From Kordiimonas pumila (GTDB lineage Bacteria > Pseudomonadota > Alphaproteobacteria > Sphingomonadales > Kordiimonadaceae), in the NCBI RefSeq assembly GCF_015240255.1, contig NZ_CP061205.1:434001-498000 (forward strand): a stretch of 64,000 nt of DNA. Direction: 5' to 3'. Within the stretch, counting starts at the first letter, position 1, and the number at the start of each line of letters is the position of its first letter. This document shows positions 42,198 through 51,128 of the stretch, one piece after another. Both the position numbers and the translations under genes were made by a program. The notes beneath the pieces are model-generated. The model had not been told where the DNA came from and did no database searches. It saw only the letters and a program-made list of their open reading frames with translations.

Positions 42198-43117
42198 GGA
42201 CACATAGCCTTTGTCTCGTGTGTCAGGCGGGCCAGTTCCTGCTCGATCCATATATCATTTGAAATATTGCCCGCACCGGTTTTGCACAGTTCCTTGAAAT
42301 GGGCATATTCAGCGTGCCATGTGGGGTCTGGCTGGGTTATGGTAACCGTATCTTCATCTGGTCGACCACTTGGAAGCTTGCGGTCACGCAGGGTAAAGCT
42401 GCTTGGCCCCCATTTGCACAGGGACCGAATATGGGCACTGCCTTTTTCTGCAAAAATATCAGCCGTAAAATGGTTGCGCCAGCTTAGAAGCGTCATTTCT
42501 GCCTCGAGGCTTATTTTACCCACAGCACCAAAGACACAGTGGTCAGGCGCCTTGTTTTCAAAGGCATTGGCACTGATCATTTTAAAGCCCGTATCCGGCA
42601 GGCCAAACCAGAATAGAAAAGTATCAAGCAAATGTGACCCAAGGTCGGGTAGCACACCCGCACCTTCATCGCGCCACACCGAGTTACGGACAAGCCGCGC
42701 CGTACCATTGCCGTAAAACATGCGCGCCCGGTAAACCTGCCCCAGCATACCGTCTTCAATAGCCTGCTTCATACGCACAAAATGCGGCTCAAACCGGTGG
42801 TTATAGGCTGTGTAGCAGGTAACATTCTTTGCCTTAGAAAGCGCCTGAAGCGCCTCAAGATCACCCGCTTTGCCAGCCAGCAAAGGCTTTTCCACCAGTA
42901 CATGTTTGCCGTTTGAAAGAAGGTAGGTGAGAATCTCAATTTTCGCGCCGTCAGGGGTGCACACAAGGGCAGCGTCAAAGGCTGCAAGGGGTACATCCTG
43001 AACGGAGCGGTAATCAGCATCAGGGTTAACCGGGTCCACAACGCCCACACAGTCAGGCCCCGCCACATCGCGGCGTTTATGGCCTTGAACCCCCAATCCT
43101 AATACCAGCACCCTCAA
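42194..43117 (-). CDS. Gfo/Idh/MocA-family oxidoreductase
   Basis: 307 residues. N-terminal Rossmann fold (MRVLVLGLGVQGHKR), AALVCTPDGAKIEILTYLLSNGKHVLVEKPLL with the EKP motif, and a C-terminal alpha/beta domain with YNHRFEPHFVRMKQAIEDGMLGQVYRARMFYGNG and LPDLGSHLLDTFLFWFG (His as catalytic candidate). Family members oxidise or reduce sugar hydroxyl/keto groups with NAD(P), often 3-keto nucleotide sugars. Coupled to the next gene by a four-base overlap; 32 bases behind the HldE-like gene. Confidence 0.87.
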   Translation of the reverse strand: MRVLVLGLGVQGHKRRDVAGPDCVGVVDPVNPDADYRSVQDVPLAAFDAALVCTPDGAKIEILTYLLSNGKHVLVEKPLLAGKAGDLEALQALSKAKNVTCYTAYNHRFEPHFVRMKQAIEDGMLGQVYRARMFYGNGTARLVRNSVWRDEGAGVLPDLGSHLLDTFLFWFGLPDTGFKMISANAFENKAPDHCVFGAVGKISLEAEMTLLSWRNHFTADIFAEKGSAHIRSLCKWGPSSFTLRDRKLPSGRPDEDTVTITQPDPTWHAEYAHFKELCKTGAGNISNDIWIEQELARLTHETKAMCP

Positions 43118-43149
43118 CAGACGTTCTCCCCTTAACCTGCACCCACAGG

Positions 43150-44709
43150 CTAACTGTTTGAATAATTTATTGCGTTCTCGATACGCGCCAGCCGCTCCAG
43201 TATCGCGCCCGGCTTAACGGTTTCATTGCCGTCATATTCGCATTCAAGCCCTGCCGCAATATTACCCAGCACAGAAGCAAGCGCTTCATTACCGCCAGTT
43301 GCCACCATGGCAAGGGAAGCATAGGCAAGCAAGGCATCCCCCGCGCCCACCGCATCAAGCACCGTATCTGCAAAGCTATCAACAGAGATAATCGTGCGCG
43401 GGTCACCCTCTGGTCGGGTTCTGTATGTCAGAATACCGCGTGCCCCAAGTTTCAGGATAAGGGTTTTGCACTCTGCTTTTTTAAACAGCTCGGTTGCCAG
43501 TGGTCGCATGACCGAATCCTGATCCCCAAGGGCAAAGCGCGCCTCACGCTCGTTTGGTGTTATCAGGTCAAAGCCTTTAAATTCTGTAATATTACCCCAG
43601 CGGCTCGCGACCTGACTGTCAGCCACGCGGTAAGCCCCATCCGGTATCGCGCTCACCAGATCGCCGATCGTATGCTTGTTAAAAATACCATGGCGAAAAT
43701 CACTAAAAACAACAATCGCGGCGTTTTCACTGGCAATTTGCTTCTGTAGTTTTTTCACAATCTTATCTGAAATTGACCGGTTATCGAGTGTATCAACCTT
43801 TAAAAGCCGGTAGTCGCTGGCAACAAAAGCATTTTTGTTGGTCGTTGGTCGGGTCGGGTCGATAATAGGCTGGCAGTTAACCCCGCTTTTCTCTAAATCA
43901 TCGAGCACAAAAGCCGCTAGATTGTCGTCCCCAAGTACCGTGGAAAAAGTGACATCAGCGCCCGCCGCACAAAGGTGTTTTGCAACAATGCCAGCGCCGC
44001 CAACATAATCAACCTTTTCCTCAAACCTGACACTCATGGTCGGGGTTTTGGTCATGCCGCCAATCATGGAACAACGGGTAAAGCTGTCGACAATAGTATC
44101 GCCCACGATATGCACCTTCATGCCAGCAAACTGGCCAAGTGCCGCGCGCATGTCGCCAAAGTCAAAGTTTTCTTCCTGCATCAGCACCATTAATTTCTCT
44201 GTGCTAATGTTAGGCGGCGCTGATTCTATAAACCGTGAAGATGAATAAACGATATCGCCGGGGGTAAAGATCATTTCACCGCCAAAAGGCTCGAGGGCCG
44301 CCATTTCTTCCTGCGTTTTGGGCGGAATATTGCCTGCCACATATTCATAGCCTTTGGCAAAATAGTCAGGCTCTAGAAACTTAATGGTTTCAATCGGCGT
44401 CGGGTTATCATCAATAATGACATAATCAACCATTTCAAAAGCGGCCAGATTTATGGCGCGCAGATGTTCTGGCACATAAGGGCGCATATCAGCCTTGGTC
44501 ACATGCTGGTCACATGTCAGGCTGGCGATCAATATATCTGCCTTGCTTTTTGCATAGAGCAAATGCCGCACATGGCCGGGATGCACCACATCAAACGTAC
44601 CATGACAGATAATAACCTTCTTGCTGCGCGGCCTTGCACCAATAAGATCACGCAGTTGCTGTCTGGTTTTAATTTTTGGAGAGACCAGTTTACGGCTGCC
44701 ATCATCCAT
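43150..44709 (-). CDS. HldE-like bifunctional enzyme with reversed domain order (nucleotidyltransferase-PfkB kinase)
   Basis: About 519 residues. Residues 25-170 are a cytidylyltransferase-like domain with HGTFDVVHPGH (HxGH near residues 43-46) and a YEYVAGN loop. Residues 190-519 are a PfkB/ribokinase domain: VHIVGDTIVDSF, DYVGGAGIVAKHL, LITPNEREARFAL, and DAVGAGDALLAYA near 465 with the catalytic Asp. E. coli HldE has the kinase first. In heptose synthesis these steps phosphorylate C1 of heptose 7-phosphate and then add a nucleotide after GmhB action. AGGAG seven bases before ATG 44709 sets the start; overlaps the epimerase stop by eight bases. Confidence 0.85.
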   Translation of the reverse strand: MDDGSRKLVSPKIKTRQQLRDLIGARPRSKKVIICHGTFDVVHPGHVRHLLYAKSKADILIASLTCDQHVTKADMRPYVPEHLRAINLAAFEMVDYVIIDDNPTPIETIKFLEPDYFAKGYEYVAGNIPPKTQEEMAALEPFGGEMIFTPGDIVYSSSRFIESAPPNISTEKLMVLMQEENFDFGDMRAALGQFAGMKVHIVGDTIVDSFTRCSMIGGMTKTPTMSVRFEEKVDYVGGAGIVAKHLCAAGADVTFSTVLGDDNLAAFVLDDLEKSGVNCQPIIDPTRPTTNKNAFVASDYRLLKVDTLDNRSISDKIVKKLQKQIASENAAIVVFSDFRHGIFNKHTIGDLVSAIPDGAYRVADSQVASRWGNITEFKGFDLITPNEREARFALGDQDSVMRPLATELFKKAECKTLILKLGARGILTYRTRPEGDPRTIISVDSFADTVLDAVGAGDALLAYASLAMVATGGNEALASVLGNIAAGLECEYDGNETVKPGAILERLARIENAINYSNS

Positions 44710-45706
44710 TTTGCTTCTCCTGCATGAAGCGGAACCATGTTTTGGTTGCGTCCGCAATGCTGTCTACATCCCACAAAGGGGCTTCACGCCAATAGTCGAT
44801 ATTATCCAGAATTTTGCTAACACCTTGTTCAAAAGAAACCTCGGGTTTCCAGCCTAATTCTGTTTTAATTTTTGTAATGTCTGCCCATGTGCAGTCAGGT
44901 TCGCCCGGGCGCTTTGGCAGGGCAACCGTTTCGCCGCCCAAAAGCGATGCCAGATAATTCACCGTTTGCGGGTTACCGGCCCCGAGGTTATAAATTTCGC
45001 CGACACGGTCTGTATCCGCCGCCGCATAAAAGGCCTTTGCCACATCCGTTACATAGAGAAAGTCGCGCGATTGGGTACCATCCCCCACAATTGTTAGCGG
45101 CTTACCCGCCAGCTTCTGCTTCAGGAACACGCCAAACACAGCACCGTAAGCCCCCGATGTGCGCGAGCGCGTACCGTAAGCATTAAATATGCGAACAGAA
45201 TTAACCGGGAGCCCGTAAACACTATGCCAGTGCAGCACAGCCTGCTCGCCCTGATATTTCGAAAGGGCATAGGGGTATTTGGTATCAATCACATGGCTTT
45301 CATCTGTTGGTACAGCCGCAAGGCCGTAGCAGGAGGAAGAAGCAGCATAAACCAGCTTTTCAACGCCTGCGGCGCGGGCACATTCAAGCACCTGCACCGT
45401 GCCCTGCGCATTGACAGACATATAATCAAGCGGACGCTCAATAGACGGTACAATGTCGCCGATACCAGCAAAATGAAAAACAAATTTTGCCCCGTCAAAA
45501 ATTGCATTGCCGGGTTCAAGCGCGCGAATATCTTCCTTAAAGAAACGCACATCGCTGTTTGCACTGTGGCGCGCAATGTTTGCCTCGCGCCCCCCGACCA
45601 GGCTATCAACCACATGCACTGCAAAGCCCTTGTCAACCAGCACATCCACCATATGGCTGCCAATAAAACCACACCCTCCGGTTACGATGGCCAGCGGCTT
45701 GCCCAT
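44702..45706 (-). CDS. NAD-dependent epimerase/dehydratase (GalE-like)
   Basis: 334 residues, extended SDR. VTGGCGFIGSHMVDVL binds NAD; FHFAGIGDIVPSI, YAASSSCYG and YPYALSKYQGEQ (YxxxK intact) form the active site; NSVRIFNAYGTRSRTSGAYGAV is the substrate region. Acts on a nucleotide sugar, most likely as 4-epimerase or related dehydratase. One-base overlap with the upstream epimerase gene and eight-base overlap with the HldE-like gene show a tightly coupled operon. Confidence 0.88.
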   Translation of the reverse strand: MGKPLAIVTGGCGFIGSHMVDVLVDKGFAVHVVDSLVGGREANIARHSANSDVRFFKEDIRALEPGNAIFDGAKFVFHFAGIGDIVPSIERPLDYMSVNAQGTVQVLECARAAGVEKLVYAASSSCYGLAAVPTDESHVIDTKYPYALSKYQGEQAVLHWHSVYGLPVNSVRIFNAYGTRSRTSGAYGAVFGVFLKQKLAGKPLTIVGDGTQSRDFLYVTDVAKAFYAAADTDRVGEIYNLGAGNPQTVNYLASLLGGETVALPKRPGEPDCTWADITKIKTELGWKPEVSFEQGVSKILDNIDYWREAPLWDVDSIADATKTWFRFMQEKQNG

Positions 45707-46719
45707 TAACGCGCCCCAATGCGCTGCATGGTGCGCACATTAAAATATTTATCATCCTCAAAGCTGTTGGGCAATTTTCCTTCACGGAAAGCAACACACA
45801 GGCTGCGCACGGCATCATCCACCGAATATTTAGGCGCAAAGCCAAGTACCTTTTTGATCTTGTCAGAATTAATGTGGTACGAGCGAATATCGTCTGTTGG
45901 CTGGGTTTCAATCTCGATTTCGCCGAGCTCGGGGAATTCCTGCTGCACAACACGCTTCACTGAATGGGCAATTTCCATCATGCTCATATTTTCATAACCG
46001 CAATTGAAGGTTTCATCGGCGATGATGCTGTCGTCTGCTACCAAAAATGCCTTACACAGGTCGACATAATCCTGAATATGCAGGTTTGGTCGCAACTGCG
46101 ACCCACCAAACACCAGAATTTTACGGTTATTAATAGCGTGGTTTGTGAGAATGTTTACGGACACATCCAACCTTTGACGCGGGCCGTAGCCACAAACTGT
46201 TGCAGGCCGGAAAATAACCCCGACAAAAGTATCGTCGGTGTATTTTTTCAGGACCGGTTCGCACATGCCCTTGTATTTATTATAGAGTGTCAGCGGCACC
46301 AGCGGGTGATCTTCTTTTACATCCGGTTCGTCAGACACACCGTAAACAGAGCTTGAAGAAGCATAGATAAAGCGTTTTACGCCCGCATTTTTCGCGGCAG
46401 CAACCATAGGCTCAAATGCGTTTAAGTTAACGGACGTGGAAAGGTCTTCATCCAGCACAAAACTGGCATCATTTGAGATGCAGGCAAGGCTGATAACCGC
46501 GTCCACACCAGCCATGGCGGCGGCAAGCGAGGCCGTATCCCGGATATCCCCTTTTATGACTTTCAGGTTTTCATGGCCCTTTGGCAGGTGCGTGTCACCG
46601 TAATACATAATATCGTAGACAATAACCTTGTGCCCCATTTCCAGCAGTTGGGGAACAAGCACACTGCCACAATATCCTGCGCCGCCTGTGATGAGGACAG
46701 TTTCAAACTTCAATGCCAT
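45706..46719 (-). CDS. NAD-dependent epimerase/dehydratase (extended SDR)
   Basis: About 337 residues. VLITGGAGYCGSVLVPQLLEMGHKVIVYD, SLACISNDASFVLDED, YASSSSVYGVSDEPDV and LYNKYKGMCEP (YxxxK intact), then RPATVCGYGPRQRLDVSVN. The SNDASFVLDED segment resembles SDRs found beside heptose or C-methyl sugar enzymes, but specificity is not readable. The frame begins at 46773; MALKFETVLIT at 46719 is the usual N-terminus. Forty-six bases separate it from the transaldolase gene. Confidence 0.85.
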   Translation of the reverse strand: MALKFETVLITGGAGYCGSVLVPQLLEMGHKVIVYDIMYYGDTHLPKGHENLKVIKGDIRDTASLAAAMAGVDAVISLACISNDASFVLDEDLSTSVNLNAFEPMVAAAKNAGVKRFIYASSSSVYGVSDEPDVKEDHPLVPLTLYNKYKGMCEPVLKKYTDDTFVGVIFRPATVCGYGPRQRLDVSVNILTNHAINNRKILVFGGSQLRPNLHIQDYVDLCKAFLVADDSIIADETFNCGYENMSMMEIAHSVKRVVQQEFPELGEIEIETQPTDDIRSYHINSDKIKKVLGFAPKYSVDDAVRSLCVAFREGKLPNSFEDDKYFNVRTMQRIGAR

Positions 46720-46765
46720 AAATCGCTCGCTTTTAGTAACGTGATAAAAAATGCCGGAAGCCTGC

Positions 46766-47512
46766 TTACGCAACTTCGCAGTCTTTGGGTGCCTTCACCC
46801 TGATCTGATAGGTCGCTGCACTGGCGTCATTATAGAACATGGCAACGGTTTCAAGGGAATATTCCACCAGATCCTTGCCGTATAAATCCAGCTTCTTCAA
46901 CAGGCTGTGCGTGACGGTGATAATACCACAGCCAACAGCATCTGCCTGATAAATATTCAGCACTTCGCGGGGGCTTGCCCACAAGAGATCTGCCTTAGGG
47001 AGGGCCGCCAAAACAGTGGCCGCTTCCTGCATATAGGGCACCGGATCAAGCCCCGTATCTGCAATACGGCCCGCAAAAACGGAAACGATCGCCGGTGTTG
47101 TCGGCGAAAGCACCGCTGCCACAGCACGCACCTGATCAACCGTCATAAGAGCGGTCACATTCACCTGCACACCGTCTGCTGTCAGGCGCTTTAAAATAGG
47201 GCCGGTAAATTCGCCTTTTGTGGTGGTAACCGGAATTTTTACATTCACATTCTGGCCCCACGATGCAATCTCGCGTGCCTGTGCCTCCATACTGGGCAAA
47301 TCATCTGCAAAAACTTCGAACGAAACCGGCTTGTCTGTTGCAACGGCTAAAACCTTATGAGCAAAAGCTTCATAATCGCTGACACCGGCCTGCCGCATAA
47401 GGGTTGGGTTTGTGGTAAACCCCTCAATACGCGGGTTTTTATTCAGCATGCAGATATCATCAAAATCCGCGCCATCGGCAAAAATTTTCACCTTCAGATT
47501 ACATACTGTCAT
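46766..47512 (-). CDS. Transaldolase-family protein (fructose-6-phosphate-aldolase-like)
   Basis: About 248 residues, short transaldolase type. KVKIFADGADFDDI has the conserved Asp, GFTTNPTLMRQAG the strand-2 motif, and NVNVKIPVTTTKG the Schiff-base Lys; VTALMTVDQVRAVA and SVFAGRIADTG follow as in transaldolases. It makes or splits C-C bonds between ketose and aldose phosphates. Inside a heptose operon it could supply sedoheptulose 7-phosphate or a longer sugar. Start at ATG 47512 (GGGA just upstream) rather than 47557. Confidence 0.86.
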   Translation of the reverse strand: MTVCNLKVKIFADGADFDDICMLNKNPRIEGFTTNPTLMRQAGVSDYEAFAHKVLAVATDKPVSFEVFADDLPSMEAQAREIASWGQNVNVKIPVTTTKGEFTGPILKRLTADGVQVNVTALMTVDQVRAVAAVLSPTTPAIVSVFAGRIADTGLDPVPYMQEAATVLAALPKADLLWASPREVLNIYQADAVGCGIITVTHSLLKKLDLYGKDLVEYSLETVAMFYNDASAATYQIRVKAPKDCEVA

Positions 47513-47665
47513 TTTTTCCCGGTCCTCTTTATGGCCAAAATCTTTGTATTTCAGCAAGTTACAGGCCGCATTCCCCGATTAGGGCATAGTCCCTAATATC
47601 CGCAGCATGCCTTTTTGTTACTGCTAAAGCAATAATGTGGCCAACTTAAAATATCAACACGAGCG

Positions 47666-48205
47666 CTACTTTATGCCAGCCTCGTTGTTACATATAAAAT
47701 CACTTGCCTGTTTCAAACTGCCCGTTGCCAGAACATAACCCTCTGCCGCTTTTTCAGCATAGCCATACTCAATAAAAATAGCCTGACACCCAGCCCTTAC
47801 GCCAGCTTCAATATCACGCCACCTGTCGCCCACCAGATAACTGCTGGCAAGGTCAATATCATGCCGTTTCGCCGCCTCCAGTATCATACCTGGCGCAGGC
47901 TTGCGGCAGGCGCAGATGTCAGCGTCCACATGGTAGCACACAAAAATATCATCAATGGGTACAAGCGCTGTAAGCTTGGCATGCATTTTTTCCACCACTG
48001 CCCGCGTTTGCTTGCCGGTTGCTACATCGGGCTGGTTTGTCACCACAATCAACTTAAAGCCTGCACTTTTTAACGCGCTGCATGCCTCAGCCACCCCCTC
48101 TAGCAGCTCAAATTCATGCAGGGTTGCCGGCGGGTACGATTTACCGCCGCGCACAAAAGCACGGTTTAACACACCGTCCCTGTCAAGAAACACCGCCCGA
48201 TTCAT
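47666..48205 (-). CDS. gmhB: D,D-heptose 1,7-bisphosphate phosphatase
   Basis: 179 residues, HAD superfamily. FLDRDGVLN carries the nucleophile Asp pair, VVTNQPDVATG is motif II, the zinc loop CYHVDADICACRKPAPGM matches GmhB (CxHxxxxxCxC), and YLVGDRWRDIEAG is motif III/IV. It removes the C7 phosphate of heptose 1,7-bisphosphate between the two HldE reactions. The DxD loop and zinc site are complete, so it should be active. 153 bases precede the transaldolase gene downstream; no terminator seen there. Confidence 0.9.
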   Translation of the reverse strand: MNRAVFLDRDGVLNRAFVRGGKSYPPATLHEFELLEGVAEACSALKSAGFKLIVVTNQPDVATGKQTRAVVEKMHAKLTALVPIDDIFVCYHVDADICACRKPAPGMILEAAKRHDIDLASSYLVGDRWRDIEAGVRAGCQAIFIEYGYAEKAAEGYVLATGSLKQASDFICNNEAGIK

Positions 48206-48244
48206 AACAGCCCCCTGTTTCGAACAAGTACCGGTTGGGTGTGG

Positions 48245-48829
48245 TTACCACTTTGTTGCCATTGTTTGCAAAACCGGGTTTGACACCAGACAGTGCCACA
48301 CAACCGCCTGAAACCCTTCTGCGTGCGGTGTAACCCTATCGGCATGTACCGTTGGTATAATCACAACATGATCGCCCACAGATGCCGTATAGCCGCCATC
48401 CCGGCTAACGATACCGAAAATTTTAGCGCCCACATCCTGTGCCACTTCAAGCGCCTTAATAATATTGGTGCTGACATTTTTTTCAGCATTGCCACCACCA
48501 ACGGACAGGACAAAAACCGCATCTTTGTTCGATAGTCTACTGGTTTTAAGCCAGCCTGAAAAAACCGTATCCCAGCCCTCGTCGTTTGTGCGGGCCGTCA
48601 GTTCTGACACATTATCTGTGGGGGCATAGGTTTCAATGCCGCACAGTTTCCTGAAATCATTCACCGCATGGGCGCAGTTTGCAGCACTGCCGCCCACCCC
48701 CAAAAAGAAAAGCCGCCCACCGTTTGTGCGCACCTGTGCCAGTTCGGTAGCCATTTGGTCTATTTTGGTAACGTCAATATCTTCACAGATTTTGGCAGCT
48801 TCCGTGAAAAATGTTTTTGCGTGCGACAT
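48245..48829 (-). CDS. Phosphoheptose isomerase-like SIS protein (GmhA-like)
   Basis: About 194 residues, single SIS domain: LFFLGVGGSAANCAHAVNDF, APTDNVSELTARTNDEGW, VFVLSVGGGNAEKNVSTNIIKAL. GmhA converts sedoheptulose 7-phosphate to D-glycero-heptose 7-phosphate. Here residues that bind zinc in E. coli GmhA seem altered (Asp for Glu in the AHAVND helix; the C-terminal TPHAEGFQAVVWH lacks the usual Gln-Glu pair), so it may act on another sugar. Start MSHAKTFF at 48829, not 48868. Followed by gmhB after 39 bases. Confidence 0.8.
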   Translation of the reverse strand: MSHAKTFFTEAAKICEDIDVTKIDQMATELAQVRTNGGRLFFLGVGGSAANCAHAVNDFRKLCGIETYAPTDNVSELTARTNDEGWDTVFSGWLKTSRLSNKDAVFVLSVGGGNAEKNVSTNIIKALEVAQDVGAKIFGIVSRDGGYTASVGDHVVIIPTVHADRVTPHAEGFQAVVWHCLVSNPVLQTMATKW

Positions 48830-48910
48830 GAGAGGCTCTTTTTTGATGTCAGAAGGATCTGGTGACAATGGCTGAAATACAGAAAGTATTCAACGAAAGA
48901 TTACACTTAC

Positions 48911-50065
48911 TTATCCCATAAGCATGGCCTTGAGCGCGGCAAGGTTTTGGGTGTTTTCTGTCTGCATATAATGCTTTAGCGCCCTAACACCGGCTTTAGC
49001 CTCTAGCAGGTTCAAACCCTTGATGGTTTCCAGAAACACAGCCATATTACCCGCCGGAACCACAGCCCCCGCCCCAAAACGGCTTATAAGGTCAGCCGCA
49101 AATGCAAACGCATCATCAATAATAACCGGTAAGCCTGCATCCACATATGTCATCATGCGGTTAGGCAATCCAAAGCGGGTTACATCCATAACGGTGTCAT
49201 CCCGGTAGTGTGCACAGCACAGCCCTAAATCATATCCCGCCGCCTTATCGCTAATATACTGCCGGGGACTGGCGCGGTGATAGTGAACATTTTGCTGCGC
49301 CCCATATCTCTCTATCAAAGCGGCAAACTTTACCGAGACATCTTCATGCGGCAGGCTGTGCGCGGCATTATAAATATCAAGGGACAGGCTTTTATCTGCG
49401 GCGATGGCATCAAAATACCGGACCAGATTAGCGCCGTCTGTTTTGCCGCTATCAGGGTTTAGTTCCCGGGCACTTGCTGAGCCCGCATAAAGCAGTTTGC
49501 GCACGCCCGTTTTGTCTGCCCTCTGTCCATTCGCTTTTTCCCCACCCTCAAGTGCGGGGAAAACAGAGATGATCGGCGCCTTGCAGCCCGCCGCCCAGTC
49601 TTGAAAAGCCTTGCCGCCCATCTTTACGATAAGGCCGTCTGCACCCTCTAGCGCTGCCCGACAGCTGGCCGTAGCCACTTTTGCAGCGTCATTCCCGTAT
49701 ATATACCCAACAGCATCACGGGTAAAAAGCAGGCTTAGATCGTAAAACTCAACAAATAGCTTTGCCGCAGATACCTGCTGCCGCAAACAACTATACAAAT
49801 ATTCCGAGCGGGTATGGGGCGCGACCCTTAGATATAGAATATCAGGGTTAAAAGCCTTGAGCGCCGCGTATAAAGCCTGCTCCCCGTCCATAACGGCAAC
49901 AGTTTGGTCTATCCCTAGATCAGACACTTCAAACGCCCGGCCTGAAGGCGAAAAATAGAATTCTTTTACCACTGCGTTAGCACACGTCGCCATCAAAACA
50001 GGTGTATCGATAACCGCCCAAGGCCGATTGGCCGTGTTAATAACTGCAATTTTTTTGTTTTTCAT
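48911..50065 (-). CDS. Putative GT-B glycosyltransferase
   Basis: About 384 residues beginning MKNKKIAVINTANRPWAVID. The C-terminal half has RKLLYAGSASAREL and TRFGLPNRMMTYVDAGLPVIID, then AADLISRFGAGAVVP, as in group-1-like GT-B enzymes. No membrane segment. The open frame continues to 50527, but the extra 154 residues lack family character and run opposite the cytidylyltransferase gene, so 50065 is chosen; the ribosome site is weak. First gene of the fifteen-gene minus-strand operon, 81 bases before the gmhA-like gene. Acceptor unknown. Confidence 0.68.
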   Translation of the reverse strand: MKNKKIAVINTANRPWAVIDTPVLMATCANAVVKEFYFSPSGRAFEVSDLGIDQTVAVMDGEQALYAALKAFNPDILYLRVAPHTRSEYLYSCLRQQVSAAKLFVEFYDLSLLFTRDAVGYIYGNDAAKVATASCRAALEGADGLIVKMGGKAFQDWAAGCKAPIISVFPALEGGEKANGQRADKTGVRKLLYAGSASARELNPDSGKTDGANLVRYFDAIAADKSLSLDIYNAAHSLPHEDVSVKFAALIERYGAQQNVHYHRASPRQYISDKAAGYDLGLCCAHYRDDTVMDVTRFGLPNRMMTYVDAGLPVIIDDAFAFAADLISRFGAGAVVPAGNMAVFLETIKGLNLLEAKAGVRALKHYMQTENTQNLAALKAMLMG

Positions 50066-50131
50066 AAACCAGTTATCGCCCCAAACAACACAGCACACCA
50101 CACCTGAACCATTGACATAAAACATGATTTC

Positions 50132-50143
50132 GCCAACATTGGC
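50132..50143. promoter_or_regulatory. Short palindrome in the divergent glycan promoter gap
   Basis: GCCAA-CA-TTGGC lies midway between the divergent glycosyltransferase (50065) and cytidylyltransferase (50180) genes. A TTGACA at 50112-50117 on the plus strand is followed only by a weak -10. No sigma-54 site was found in this gap. A shared operator is possible but unproven. Confidence 0.3.
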
Positions 50144-50179
50144 AAAATATTGGTCCTTCACAGCAGGATAAGCATATAT

Positions 50180-50941
50180 ATGAGCGAGAAAATAGTCTGT
50201 ATTGTGCAAGCCAGACGACGTTCCTCGCGCCTGCCCGATAAAATTTTGAAACCGCTCGGCGACAAACCCGCTCTTGCTCATGTCCTGAAGCGCTGTTTGG
50301 CCATACCCTCTGTTCACTCTGTTGTGTGTGCGGGCATTGATGACCCTTTTGAAGCGCCGGTTTATGAAATTGCACAGCAGGCGGGTGCAAAAATATTTAA
50401 GGGCAGCGAAAATGACGTGCTGTCGCGCTATTACGGGGCCGCAAAAATAGAGGAAGCTCAATGGGTTATGCGAGTCACCTCTGATTGCCCGCTTTTTGAC
50501 CCGGATGTTGCCGAAAACCTTATTCAAGGCACGCTCGCATCAGGCTGCACCTTTGGCGCAAATGCCGATTGGCCACACGGGCTTGACTGTGAACTATTCA
50601 GTTTTGACCTATTAGAGCAAGCTTATAAAAATGCCACCCTTGATGGTGAACGCGAGCATGTAACGCTGTGGATGAAGCGCCAGACCGGGTTAAAAATGTT
50701 CCACCATTTTGCGCCAAAAGGCCGCCCGCTTGGCCACCAATATAGGTGGGTTCTTGATTATCCTGAAGATTATCAATTTCTGGTAGAAATATATAACCGC
50801 TTGGGAAAAGGCGCAGCAAAAGCTCGTTGGCAGGATATTATCACTCTTCTAGACAAAGAGCCCGCCCTGCAGACTATCAATGAAAAATGCACAGCCATTT
50901 GGGCTACAGAGAACCAAAAAATTCATCAAGACCTAAAATAA
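50180..50941 (+). CDS. SpsF/KdsB-like cytidylyltransferase
   Basis: About 253 residues. VCIVQARRRSSRLPDKILKPLGDKPALAHVLKRC is the nucleotide-binding start of CMP-sugar / SpsF-type transferases; GSENDVLSRYYGAA, VMRVTSDCPLFDPDV and ANADWPHGLDCELFSFDLLEQA follow the family. It likely activates an acidic or other special sugar with CTP. ATG 50180 (MSEKIV) is preferred to 50150. Divergent from the sugar operon and followed by an intrinsic terminator. Acts in the cytosol, probably on the product of the neighbouring operon. Confidence 0.85.
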   Translation: MSEKIVCIVQARRRSSRLPDKILKPLGDKPALAHVLKRCLAIPSVHSVVCAGIDDPFEAPVYEIAQQAGAKIFKGSENDVLSRYYGAAKIEEAQWVMRVTSDCPLFDPDVAENLIQGTLASGCTFGANADWPHGLDCELFSFDLLEQAYKNATLDGEREHVTLWMKRQTGLKMFHHFAPKGRPLGHQYRWVLDYPEDYQFLVEIYNRLGKGAAKARWQDIITLLDKEPALQTINEKCTAIWATENQKIHQDLK

Positions 50942-50944
50942 TCA

Positions 50945-50970
50945 ACCGGTTACCGGTCTATTTTTTATTT
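50945..50970 (+). terminator. Intrinsic terminator after the cytidylyltransferase gene
   Basis: ACCGG-TTA-CCGGT stem (50945-50957) followed by a T-rich tract (50961-50970) four bases after the stop. It separates island transcription from lptB. The stem is short (5 bp). Confidence 0.6.
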
Positions 50971-51128
50971 AAAAAGCCCGGTAAATGTTTATGTAAACAG
51001 AAAAATTTTTAGATTTTTCTTAAGAATACCTTGTTTGTTCACTATTTATTGATAAAGCTTATGCATAAAATGAGCCAAATAAGCCATTTTGCAGCGCTTT
51101 ATGCTTGTTTAGCGTAACGGGGTCAGTA

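Noticed and set aside
50066-50527. N-terminal extension of the glycosyltransferase reading frame (154 residues)
   Set aside because: It runs antisense to the cytidylyltransferase gene, has no family character, and the GT-like protein starts naturally at MKNKKIAV.
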